Positions 51,547-59,595 of a stretch of DNA of 64,000 nt are shown piece after piece. Each line of letters starts with the position of its first letter. The stretch's first letter is position 1. Under the pieces are notes generated by a model that was given only the letters and a program-made list of their open reading frames with translations, had not been told where the DNA came from and made no database searches. Position numbers and translations under genes: made by a program. The stretch spans positions 124,001 to 188,000 of the forward strand of contig CAWVIZ010000011.1 of assembly GCA_963929535.1 (NCBI GenBank). Reading direction: 5' to 3'. The stretch comes from Pullilachnospira sp963929535. Its GTDB lineage: Bacteria; Bacillota; Clostridia; Lachnospirales; Lachnospiraceae.

Positions 51547-52133
51547 AGGTGATACTGATCCGCCACGGCATGACCCATGGAAATACGCTGTCCCGTTATA
51601 TCGGCGTTACCGACGAGCCTCTTTGTCCGGAAGGTCTCCGGGCGCTGGAGGAGAGAAGCTATCCTCCAGCGGAAAAGATATTTTCCAGTCCTCTTCTGCG
51701 GTGCCTGCAGACGGCAGCACAGATCTATCCCCATCTGGCTCCTCAGACGGAGGAACTGCTGGCGGAATGCCACTTCGGTGAATTTGAGAATAAAAACTGG
51801 AGGGAGCTTTCCGGAAATCCCCGCTATCAGCAGTGGATCGACAGCAACGGAACCCTCCCCTTTCCCGGAGGGGAGAGCAGGGAGGCTTTTGCCGAAAGGT
51901 GTATCCGGGGATTTGAAAAAACGGTGGAGCAATGTCTTGCGGAACAGGTAACTCAGGCGGCCTGGGTGGTCCACGGAGGGACCATTATGAGTATCCTGGA
52001 GCGGTTTGCCGTTCCCTCCCGGGAATACTACCAGTGGAGTGTGAAAAACGGGGAGGGCTATCTGGCCTGGCTGGAGCCTGAAAAATGGAAGGACGGACAA
52101 AAGGAACTTATCCGGATCCGGCCCCTTGGCTGA
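51543..52133 (+). CDS. cobC: Histidine phosphatase, likely alpha-ribazole phosphatase CobC
   Basis: The 196-residue protein has the phosphohistidine motif LIRHGMTHGN near residue 5, SSPLLRCLQTA and WVVHGGTIM, the standard phosphoglycerate mutase-like set. Its place among cob genes suggests dephosphorylation of alpha-ribazole phosphate or adenosylcobalamin phosphate. Sequence alone cannot separate this from other phosphatases. Confidence 0.85.
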   Translation: MKVILIRHGMTHGNTLSRYIGVTDEPLCPEGLRALEERSYPPAEKIFSSPLLRCLQTAAQIYPHLAPQTEELLAECHFGEFENKNWRELSGNPRYQQWIDSNGTLPFPGGESREAFAERCIRGFEKTVEQCLAEQVTQAAWVVHGGTIMSILERFAVPSREYYQWSVKNGEGYLAWLEPEKWKDGQKELIRIRPLG

Positions 52134-52171
52134 AATGCCGTCAGAAACCGCGGCGATCCGGCCAAGAGGAT

Positions 52172-52223
52172 GCGCCGCCGGTACACGGCGGTCCCGGGGG
52201 ACAGCCCCGGGGCCGGCGGCGGC
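52172..52223 (+). promoter_or_regulatory. Very GC-rich hairpin before cbiB
   Basis: GCCGCCGG (52174-52181) pairs with CCGGCGGC (52213-52220), and the inner CCCGGGG pairs with CCCCGGGG. The only tail is CTAAAAAT, not a T-run, so it is more likely an mRNA stability or processing element than a terminator. It ends 31 bases before the cbiB start. Confidence 0.55.
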
Positions 52224-52254
52224 TAAAAATCATATCTGACGAGGAAGAAAGCGT

Positions 52255-53235
52255 ATGAAATGGACTTTACTGGCCGTGGTACTCGGCTTTTTCCTGGATC
52301 TTCTGCTGGGAGATCCCCGGTGGCTGTACCATCCGGTGCGGATCATCGGAAACGGGATCTCACTTGCGGAAAAATTACTGCGCAGGTGGTTTCCCGCCAC
52401 AAAAACAGGGGAGCGGGCGGCAGGCGTTTTGCTGGTGCTGGTGATCGTGATCTGTTCCGCCGGAATCCCTTTCCTGATCCTGTGGGGAGCGTATACGATC
52501 CATACAGCCCTGGGAGTGGCGCTGGAGACCTGGATGTGCTACCAGCTTCTGGCCACCCGCTCTCTGCGGGATGAGAGCAGAAAGGTGTATGACGCTCTGA
52601 AAACAGGGGATCTGGAAAAATCCCGCTATGCCGTCTCCATGATCGTGGGACGGGATACCGATGCCCTGTCCGCCCGGGGAGTGACCAAAGCGGCGGTGGA
52701 GACGGTGGCGGAGAACACTTCCGACGGCATTGTGGCCCCGCTTTTTTATATGATGATCGGGGGAGCGGTGCTGGGATTTGCCTATAAAGCCGTGAATACC
52801 ATGGACTCCATGGTGGGATACAGGAACGAGAAGTATCAGTACTTCGGCACTGCGGCGGCCCGGCTGGACGATGTGCTGAATTACCTGCCGGCCAGGATCT
52901 CCGCATGGCTGATGATCCTGGGGGCATATCTTGGAGGCATGGACGGAAAGAATGCCCGGCGGATCTACCTGAGGGACAGATATAAGCATGCCAGCCCCAA
53001 TTCCGCCCATACCGAGGCGGTGATGGCAGGAGCGCTGAGGATCCAGCTGGCCGGCGACGCCTGGTACTTTGGAAAGCTGCACAAAAAGGAGTTTCTGGGA
53101 GATGGGCTGCGCAAGGTGGAGCCGGAGGATATTCCCCGGTCCCACCGTCTGATGTATCTGACTGCCATTCTGGCGCTGGCGGCGTTTGCGGCGGTAAGAG
53201 CTGCGGTCTGTCTGGCGCTGGGAGTCTGGTTCTGA
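52255..53235 (+). CDS. cbiB: Adenosylcobinamide-phosphate synthase CbiB
   Basis: The 326-residue membrane protein attaches aminopropanol phosphate to adenosylcobyric acid. Motifs are DLLLGDPRWLYHPVRIIG, GRDTDALSARGVTKAAVETVAENTSDGIVAPLFY, YKAVNTMDSMVGYRNEKY and PNSAHTEAVMAGAL. About five spans are visible. Confidence 0.96.
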   Translation: MKWTLLAVVLGFFLDLLLGDPRWLYHPVRIIGNGISLAEKLLRRWFPATKTGERAAGVLLVLVIVICSAGIPFLILWGAYTIHTALGVALETWMCYQLLATRSLRDESRKVYDALKTGDLEKSRYAVSMIVGRDTDALSARGVTKAAVETVAENTSDGIVAPLFYMMIGGAVLGFAYKAVNTMDSMVGYRNEKYQYFGTAAARLDDVLNYLPARISAWLMILGAYLGGMDGKNARRIYLRDRYKHASPNSAHTEAVMAGALRIQLAGDAWYFGKLHKKEFLGDGLRKVEPEDIPRSHRLMYLTAILALAAFAAVRAAVCLALGVWF

Positions 53236-53378
53236 AACAGGCTGCAATTTTGCAGCCTGGCGCCCGCAAATCTCGGGATCACGCTGCGAATGCAGCGGGA
53301 TCTACACTCCGTTTCGGTCGGCGCTTAACGTGTGCCACTGGCACACAGCGCCCTCGCGGGACAGTAGAAGGCTGAACT
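53234..53378. repeat. Chimeric repeat: MITE fragment with a family A hairpin
   Basis: CAGGCTGC/GCAGCCTG and CACGCTGCG hairpins and the right end GAAGGCTGAACTGT match the MITE, while CGGTCGGCGCTTAACGTGTGCC and GGCACACAGCGCC match the family A hairpin. It lacks the left MITE end. It occupies the gap between cbiB and cobD. Confidence 0.78.
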
Positions 53379-53451
53379 GTAATCTGCTGCCAACTTTCCC
53401 GGAGGGGATTCGGCTTTGACACGAGAACTACCACAGAAAGGAACTGGGAAA

Positions 53452-54513
53452 ATGAAAGCGTATGTACATGGAGGGGATGTTTACCGGCATCCGGACGTGC
53501 TGGATTTTTCAGCGAACATCAATCCGCTGGGGACGCCCTGGGGGGTGATCAGGGCCGCCCGGGAGAGTATGGACAGGATCGCCTGTTATCCGGATGCGGC
53601 CAAGGAAAAGCTGCGGGAAAAGCTGGCCTGTGACCAGGGAGTCCGGCCGGAATGGCTGATTTTCGGAAATGGAGCCGCGGAGCTGATCTTTTCCCTGGTA
53701 TGGGCGGTAAGACCCCGGAAGGCACTGGTGCTGGCTCCCACCTTCGCGGAGTATGAGCAGGCCCTTCGGGGGGCCGGCTGCCAGGTGGAATACTGTACGC
53801 TTACGGCATCGGAGGGATTTCTGGCAGGAGAAAAGCTGCTGGACCGGATCCGCAAGACAGAGCCCCAGCTGGTATTCCTCTGCAATCCCAATAATCCCAC
53901 GGGACTTCTGGCAGAGCCGTCCCTTCTGCGGCGGCTGGCCGGGCTTTGCAGGGAAAAAAAAATCCTGCTGGCTGTGGATGAGTGCTTCATGGATTTTGTT
54001 CCCCGGCCGGAAGAACACACTCTGAAGCCTTTGCTGGACTCTGTTCCCGGACTGTTTCTCCTGAAGGCGTTTACCAAGACGTACGCCATGGCCGGGCTGC
54101 GGCTGGGGTATGGGATCTGTTCGGATCCCGGACTCCTGGAGGCCATGGAAAACAGGATGCAGCCCTGGAATGTGTCCATTCCCGCCCAGGAAGCCGGTTT
54201 GGCGGCTCTGGAAGAGGGAGACTATGTAAAGGAGGCCAGAAGGCTGGTCTTTCGGGAATCGGTCTGGCTTAAGGAGCAGCTGAAGGCTCTGGGATATTCG
54301 GTGTATGATTCCCAGGCCAACTATATCTTTTTCAGGGGCGAGGAGACCCTGGGAGAATGTCTCCTGAAGAAACAGATCATGGTCCGGGACTGCAGCAATT
54401 ACCGGGGGCTTGAGAAAGGGTACTACCGGATCGCGGTGAGGACCCGCAGGGAAAACGAGGCACTGCTGGCGGCAGTGAGAAAGGTGAGGGAAGAATGGCA
54501 AAAGCAATCATGA
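53452..54513 (+). CDS. cobD: L-threonine-O-3-phosphate decarboxylase CobD
   Basis: The 353-residue class I/II aminotransferase-fold PLP enzyme makes aminopropanol phosphate. Motifs are YVHGGDVYRHPDVLDFSANINPLG, FGNGAAELI, NPNNPTGLL, DECFMDF and the PLP lysine in LLKAFTKTYAMAGLRLGY. ATG 53452 matches the usual family N-terminus; a TTG at 53416 with a good GGAGGGG site would add 12 residues. It overlaps cbiP. Confidence 0.93.
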   Translation: MKAYVHGGDVYRHPDVLDFSANINPLGTPWGVIRAARESMDRIACYPDAAKEKLREKLACDQGVRPEWLIFGNGAAELIFSLVWAVRPRKALVLAPTFAEYEQALRGAGCQVEYCTLTASEGFLAGEKLLDRIRKTEPQLVFLCNPNNPTGLLAEPSLLRRLAGLCREKKILLAVDECFMDFVPRPEEHTLKPLLDSVPGLFLLKAFTKTYAMAGLRLGYGICSDPGLLEAMENRMQPWNVSIPAQEAGLAALEEGDYVKEARRLVFRESVWLKEQLKALGYSVYDSQANYIFFRGEETLGECLLKKQIMVRDCSNYRGLEKGYYRIAVRTRRENEALLAAVRKVREEWQKQS

Positions 54514-56006
54514 TTCAGGGTACCATGTCAAATGCGGGAAAAAGTCTTCTGTGTGCCGGCCTGTGCCGGATCTTCCGGCAGGACGGCTTTCGGGTAGCGC
54601 CCTTCAAATCCCAGAATATGGCGCTGAATTCCTTTATCACGGAGGAAGGCCTGGAGATGGGGCGGGCTCAGGTAATGCAGGCGGAGGCGGCGGGTATCGC
54701 CCCCTCTGTGCTGATGAACCCCATCCTGTTAAAGCCCACCAACGATGTGGGAAGTCAGGTGATCGTCAATGGAGAGGTCCTGGGAAATATGAGCGCAAGG
54801 GATTATTTCGCTTATAAGCATAAGCTGATCCCCGATATCCTGTCGGCCTATGAAAAGCTGGCCGGGGAGAATGACATTATCGTGATCGAGGGCGCCGGAA
54901 GTCCTGCGGAGATCAATCTGAAGCAGGAGGATATCGTCAACATGGGAATGGCCAGGATGGCAAAGGCTCCGGTGCTGCTGGTGGGAGACATCGACAGGGG
55001 CGGAGTGTTTGCCCAGCTGGTGGGAACGGTGGCTCTTCTGGAGGAGGAAGAGCGGAAGATGGTGAAAGGCCTGATCATCAATAAGTTCCGGGGAGACAAG
55101 TCCATCCTGGATCCGGGCGTTAAGATGCTGGAGGAGCGGTGCGGCATTCCTGTGGTGGGAGTAGCTCCCTACCTGAACATCCAGATGGAGGATGAGGACA
55201 GTCTGACGGAGCGGTTTGACCGGAAGCAGGAGGTGGGGATGATCGATATCGCGGTGATCCGTCTGCCCAGGATTTCCAATTTTACCGACTTTAATCCCTT
55301 TGAGAGCATGCCGGGGGTTTCCCTGCGCTACGTGCAGCGGGTGGGGGATCTGAGAGATCCGGATATGATCATACTGCCGGGGACCAAGAATACCATGGAG
55401 GATCTGACCTGGCTGCGGGAGAGCGGTATGGAGGCCGCCATCCAGAAGGAAGCGTCCAGAGGAAAGATCATCTTCGGAGTCTGCGGCGGCTACCAGATGC
55501 TGGGAGAGACCCTTTCCGATCCGGAGGGAGTGGAAGCCGGAGGCTCCATGAGAGGAATGGGGCTTCTTCCCATGGATACCGTATTTGCCGGACAGAAGAC
55601 CAGAACCCGGGTAAAGGGAATGTTCCAGAGCGGGGAAGGCCAGCTTGAGGAGCTGAACGGCGTCAGTCTGGAGGGCTATGAGATCCACATGGGGGTCAGC
55701 AGTCTCAGGGAAGGGGCCAGAGCGCTGACCCGGATCCGGGACTTCGCGGCCACCAGGCAGGAAAAACTGGACGGCGCCTGCCGGGAAAACGTCTATGGGA
55801 CGTATGTACACGGGGTATTTGACCGGGAAGCGGTGGCCCAGGCTGTGGTGCGGGCCCTGGGAAGACGGAAGGGGATTGACGCCGGGGCCATTGCCGGTGT
55901 GGATTTCCGGAAGTTTAAGGAGACGCAGTACGATATCCTAGCTGCCGGACTGAGAAAGCATCTGGATATGGAGAAGATCTATGAGATTCTGAAGGAGGGT
56001 CTGTGA
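54495..56006 (+). CDS. cbiP: Cobyric acid synthase CbiP
   Basis: The 503-residue ATP-dependent amidase has N-terminal AIMIQGTMSNAGKSLLCAGLCRIF, FKSQNMALNS and DIDRGGVFAQLVGT. The C-terminal amidotransferase domain has FGVCGGYQMLG (nucleophile Cys) and GTYVHGVFDREAV. It amidates side chains b, d, e and g. It starts inside the cobD 3' end. Confidence 0.97.
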   Translation: MAKAIMIQGTMSNAGKSLLCAGLCRIFRQDGFRVAPFKSQNMALNSFITEEGLEMGRAQVMQAEAAGIAPSVLMNPILLKPTNDVGSQVIVNGEVLGNMSARDYFAYKHKLIPDILSAYEKLAGENDIIVIEGAGSPAEINLKQEDIVNMGMARMAKAPVLLVGDIDRGGVFAQLVGTVALLEEEERKMVKGLIINKFRGDKSILDPGVKMLEERCGIPVVGVAPYLNIQMEDEDSLTERFDRKQEVGMIDIAVIRLPRISNFTDFNPFESMPGVSLRYVQRVGDLRDPDMIILPGTKNTMEDLTWLRESGMEAAIQKEASRGKIIFGVCGGYQMLGETLSDPEGVEAGGSMRGMGLLPMDTVFAGQKTRTRVKGMFQSGEGQLEELNGVSLEGYEIHMGVSSLREGARALTRIRDFAATRQEKLDGACRENVYGTYVHGVFDREAVAQAVVRALGRRKGIDAGAIAGVDFRKFKETQYDILAAGLRKHLDMEKIYEILKEGL

Positions 56007-56647
56007 TGAAAGTAGAGCTGGAAAACGTAAAACCCAGAGATATTGAGCGGAGAAGCTTTGAGATCATTTCCCGGGAGCTGGGGGAAAAGAAGCTGGATCC
56101 GGATAAGGAACTGATCATCAAGCGGTGTATCCATACCAGCGCGGATTTTGACTATGCGGACAATCTGTGCTTTTCCCGGGGAGCAGTGGAAAAGGCCATA
56201 GAAGCCATAAAAGCCGGAGCATCTGTGGTGACGGATACCCAGATGGGAAAAGCCGGCATCAACAAGCGGGCGCTGGCCAGATACGGAGGACAGGTGTACT
56301 GCTTTATGTCCGATGAGGATGTGGCAGCGGCGGCGAAAGAGCGGGGGTGCACCCGGGCCACGGCCAGTATGGACAAGGCGGCAGAGCTTACCGGCCCCGT
56401 GATCTTCGCCATCGGAAATGCGCCCACGGCCCTGGTAAGGCTTTATGAGCTGATCCGGGAAGGGAAAATCTCACCGGCTCTGGTGATCGGCGTTCCGGTG
56501 GGATTCGTGAATGTGGTGCAGTCCAAGGAGCTGATCATGGATACGGAGGTACCCTACATTGTGGCCAGGGGAAGAAAAGGCGGGAGCAATATCGCGGCCT
56601 GTATCTGCAACGCGCTGCTGTATATGATAGACGACAGAAGAGAGTGA
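56006..56647 (+). CDS. cbiC: Cobalt-precorrin-8 methylmutase CbiC
   Basis: The 213-residue enzyme moves the methyl group from C11 to C12. Motifs are RCIHTSADFDYADNL with the catalytic histidine, VVTDTQMGKAGI and AIGNAPTALVRLYELI, then GVPVGFVNVVQSK. ATG 56006 has 6-base spacing from GGAGGG and overlaps the cbiP stop. Its place at the operon end, away from cbiD-L-F-G-H, is unusual. Confidence 0.95.
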   Translation: MKVELENVKPRDIERRSFEIISRELGEKKLDPDKELIIKRCIHTSADFDYADNLCFSRGAVEKAIEAIKAGASVVTDTQMGKAGINKRALARYGGQVYCFMSDEDVAAAAKERGCTRATASMDKAAELTGPVIFAIGNAPTALVRLYELIREGKISPALVIGVPVGFVNVVQSKELIMDTEVPYIVARGRKGGSNIAACICNALLYMIDDRRE

Positions 56648-56700
56648 CAGCGGCGGCGGGACCGGAGCCGTTACGGCTTTTGGGGATCCGGCGGCGGATC

Positions 56701-56762
56701 AGAAACCCCGCGGCAGTCGCCAAATGGACATGCGGGCATGTCCGCCTGGCTGGCTGTCCGGG
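56701..56762. repeat. Dispersed repeat family A, copy 4 (short form)
   Basis: ACCCCGCGGCAGTCGCCAAA is followed by the palindromic GGACATGCGGGCATGTCC and GCTGTCCGGG. Only the palindrome module is kept. It separates cbiC from the amidohydrolase gene. Confidence 0.78.
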
Positions 56763-56789
56763 AAATGAAGGGGCAGAGGTGAAGCGGTG

Positions 56790-57692
56790 ATGAAAGCGGA
56801 ATTTCCTTACGGGGAATGCCATATGCATATTTTTATGAACGGGACGGACTATCACGCGGCGGTGCGGGCCCAGCGGGGAGGCGTGGACGAAGGTGTGATC
56901 CGGAGAAATTTCCTGGAATATCAGAAACGGGGGATCACCTGGCTCAGGGATGGGGGAGATCACTACGGTACCTCCCGGAGAGCCAGGGAAATAGCTCCGG
57001 AATACGGGATCACTTATCTGACCCCGGTGTTTGCCATCCACAAGGAGGGCCATTACGGCGGCATTGTGGGGAAGACGTTCCGGAATATGAAGGAATACCG
57101 GGAGCTGATCGGGGAGCTTCGGCGGCAGGGGGGAGATTTCGTGAAGATCATGATCTCCGGTATCATGGATTTTGACCGGGGAGGGCTGACAGAGGAATCC
57201 CTTTCGGAGCGGGAGATCCGGGAGATGATCCATATCGCCCATGAAGAGGGATTCCCCGTGATGGCCCATACCAACGGCAGCCGGGCAGCCCTCTGTGCTG
57301 TGGAAGCGGGAGTGGACAGTATGGAGCACGGAAATTTTATGGAGGAGGAGGCTCTCCATGCCCTGGCGGAAAGCCGTACCGTGTGGGTTCCCACTGTAGT
57401 GACCGTAAAAAATCTCATCGGTGACGGCCGGTTTCCGGATCCCGTGGTAAGGGAGATCTGGGAAGGGCAGAAGGAAAATCTGCGGCTGGCGTACCGCCTG
57501 GGAGCCCGAATGGCGCTGGGAAGCGATGCGGGCGCCTACCGGGTGCTCCACGGACAGGGACTTTTGGATGAGTATGCGGCTTTTGGGGAGGCTCTTTCCG
57601 GATTTTCCGGATGGGAGGAGCGGATCCGCAGAGGCGATGCGCAGATCCGGGAGGTATTTTCCGCCGGAGCTTCCCGCTGGGGCCGGAAATAA
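56790..57692 (+). CDS. Amidohydrolase-superfamily protein at the end of the corrinoid operon
   Basis: The 300-residue TIM barrel has an intact metal-site set: H11 and H13 (CHMHIF), K119 (FVKIMISG), H160 (AHTNG), H180 (EHGNF) and D246 (GSDAG). These are the positions of imidazolonepropionase- and prolidase-like amidohydrolases with a binuclear or single metal. It is the last gene on the corrinoid transcription unit, 142 bases after cbiC. It is not part of the described pathway; a role in corrinoid amide or lower-ligand chemistry is only a guess. Confidence 0.8.
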   Translation: MKAEFPYGECHMHIFMNGTDYHAAVRAQRGGVDEGVIRRNFLEYQKRGITWLRDGGDHYGTSRRAREIAPEYGITYLTPVFAIHKEGHYGGIVGKTFRNMKEYRELIGELRRQGGDFVKIMISGIMDFDRGGLTEESLSEREIREMIHIAHEEGFPVMAHTNGSRAALCAVEAGVDSMEHGNFMEEEALHALAESRTVWVPTVVTVKNLIGDGRFPDPVVREIWEGQKENLRLAYRLGARMALGSDAGAYRVLHGQGLLDEYAAFGEALSGFSGWEERIRRGDAQIREVFSAGASRWGRK

Positions 57693-57720
57693 CAGTTTGG
57701 CCATCTGTCACCCGGCAGCG

Positions 57721-57863
57721 GTAACAGTTCAGCCTTCCGGCTTCACTGTTACAAATGCATGCACACAGGCTGCGATTTTCGCAGCCTGGCGCCCGCAAGT
57801 CTCGGGATCACGCTGTGAATGCAGCGTGACACCTCGCGGGACATTGGAAGGCTGAACTGTTAC
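57721..57863. mobile_element. 143-bp MITE-like element (family B), copy 2
   Basis: It is exactly the length of copy 1 and inverted relative to it. Termini are GTAACAGTTCAGCCTTCC and the complementary GGAAGGCTGAACTGTTAC. It is flanked by a perfect 8-bp direct repeat CGGCAGCG (57713-57720 and 57864-57871). Internal hairpins match copy 1. Confidence 0.92.
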
Positions 57864-57889
57864 CGGCAGCGGTGTCGAAGCTTGATAGA

Positions 57890-58193
57890 ACCTTGACTTT
57901 TACCTGGGAATATGGTACGCTAATTTCATATTTTGAGGGAGGGGTGAAGAAGGCGAACATGAACAACTTTGGGCGGTGAGCCAGAAGGAAAGCTCATGGC
58001 CACGGGCGTTGCTCCTGACAGTGTTTTGAATAGTGAAAGGTGTAGCCGATGGAGAGGGAAGATCCGCGAGGCTATGCTTTTTTAGCGTAGACACTGTATG
58101 AGACCCCGGTATTTTTTACAGGCTTTTTTATTTTATCTTGAATGAATTGGGGATCGACCAATTTTTTCTTGGCTGATTTGAAGGAGGAAACAT
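57890..58193 (+). ncRNA. Candidate structured leader RNA upstream of the OadB-like gene
   Basis: A likely promoter (TTGACT at 57893, then TACGCT about 18 bases on) is followed by about 270 bases of non-coding RNA. Paired elements seen are GTGAGC/GCTCAT around 57977-57998, a long-range ACAGTGT (58018-58024)/ACACTGT (58088-58094) stem, TAGCC/GGCTA inside it, and CTATGC/GCGTAG. The layout is that of a riboswitch, but I do not recognise the class and see no clear terminator hairpin. A sodium-responsive element is one possibility given the gene it precedes. Confidence 0.55.
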
Positions 58194-59330
58194 ATGGAAT
58201 TTCTTATTGAAGGCGTTATGGCCCTGACATGGAAGCAGGTGGTAATGTATGTGGTGGGCGTTGTTCTGATCTGGCTTGCCATCAAGAAAGAGTATGAGCC
58301 ATCGCTGCTGCTTCCCATGGGATTTGGCGCGATTTTGGTAAACCTGCCTGCTTCAGGTGTTCTGGATCAGGTGCTTCAGGGAGGTATCGAATCCCACGGT
58401 ATCATTTCCTGGCTGTTTGAGGTGGGTATCGACGCATCTGAAGCGATGCCGATCCTGCTGTTTATCGGTATCGGAGCGATGATTGATTTCGGACCTCTCC
58501 TGTCCAACCCGGTCATGTTCCTGTTTGGCGCAGGCGCTCAGTTTGGTATTTTCGCGGCTATCCTGGTGGCTGCGATGCTGGGATTCGACCTGAAGGATGC
58601 CGCTTCCATCGGTATCATCGGTGCGGCTGACGGCCCCACCTCCATCCTGGTATCCCAGATCATGCAGTCCAACTATATCGGACCTATCGCGGTGGCGGCC
58701 TATTCTTACATGGCGCTGGTTCCCATTATCCAGCCGGCAGCCATCAAACTGGTAACCACCAAAAAAGAGCGCAGGATCCACATGGAGTACAATCCCAAAA
58801 ACGTAAGCAAGGCTATGCGTATCGCTTTCCCCATCGCGGTAACAGTGATCGTAGGTCTGATCGCTCCCACATCTGTGGCTCTGGTAGGCTTCCTGATGTT
58901 CGGAAACCTGATCCGGGAGTGCGGTGTTCTGGGAACTCTGTCTGACACGGCCCAGAACAATCTGGCAAACCTGATCACCCTGCTTCTGGGAATCACGATT
59001 TCCTTCAGTATGCAGGCGGAGAACTTTGTGCAGATTGAGACCATCATGATCATGGTGATCGGTCTGTTCGCGTTTATCATGGATACCATCGGCGGCGTTG
59101 TATTTGCCAAGATCATCAATCTGTTCCTGAAGAAGAAGATCAATCCCATGATCGGAGGAGCCGGAATCTCCGCATTCCCCATGTCCTCCCGTGTGGTACA
59201 GAGAATTGCCATGGAAGAGGATCCCAGCAATGTGATTCTGATGCATGCGGCGGGAGCCAACGTATCCGGACAGATCGCGTCTGTTATTGCCGGCGGTATG
59301 GTGATCAACCTGGTAACGAGTCTGCTGTAA
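58194..59330 (+). CDS. Sodium-translocating decarboxylase beta subunit (OadB/GcdB-like)
   Basis: The 378-residue protein has about nine to eleven membrane spans and the OadB set: MPILLFIGIGAMIDFGPLL, IGIIGAADGPTSILVSQ with the sodium-site Asp, and the C-terminal GAGISAFPMSSRVVQ and HAAGANVSGQIASVIAGG. Such subunits pump sodium outwards while decarboxylating carboxybiotin made by a separate alpha subunit. No carboxytransferase or biotin carrier gene lies nearby, so the substrate (oxaloacetate, methylmalonyl-CoA, glutaconyl-CoA) is unknown. Confidence 0.93.
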   Translation: MEFLIEGVMALTWKQVVMYVVGVVLIWLAIKKEYEPSLLLPMGFGAILVNLPASGVLDQVLQGGIESHGIISWLFEVGIDASEAMPILLFIGIGAMIDFGPLLSNPVMFLFGAGAQFGIFAAILVAAMLGFDLKDAASIGIIGAADGPTSILVSQIMQSNYIGPIAVAAYSYMALVPIIQPAAIKLVTTKKERRIHMEYNPKNVSKAMRIAFPIAVTVIVGLIAPTSVALVGFLMFGNLIRECGVLGTLSDTAQNNLANLITLLLGITISFSMQAENFVQIETIMIMVIGLFAFIMDTIGGVVFAKIINLFLKKKINPMIGGAGISAFPMSSRVVQRIAMEEDPSNVILMHAAGANVSGQIASVIAGGMVINLVTSLL

Positions 59331-59343
59331 GGAGGTAACGGAT

Positions 59344-59493
59344 ATGAATATGGAGAATGTTATGAATGCGCTGGATATCATGTGGAAGGGAATGGGAGGA
59401 ATCTTCATTACCATTCTGATCATCATGATCTGTGTGCTGATTATGAGCAAACTGGGAAGTAAAAAAGGCGGAGACGATCAGGACAAGGCCTGA
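59344..59493 (+). CDS. OadG-like small membrane subunit (49 residues)
   Basis: This short gene starts 13 bases after the OadB-like gene with AAGGAGG. The 49-residue product has one membrane span (GGIFITILIIMICVLIM, residues 18-34) and a charged tail GSKKGGDDQDKA. It matches the pattern of OadG-type gamma subunits, which anchor and assemble the decarboxylase. Its size is smaller than classical OadG (about 80 residues). A hairpin GGGAAA/TTTCCC (59526-59540) lies after the stop. Confidence 0.8.
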   Translation: MNMENVMNALDIMWKGMGGIFITILIIMICVLIMSKLGSKKGGDDQDKA

Positions 59494-59595
59494 TCCCGAA
59501 AAACTTTCCGGTAATTAGGGAAACAGGGAAACGGTTTCCCATGTGGTCCCTGGAATTTCAGATAAAATAATTAAGATATAAAGGAGGGATAAAAC

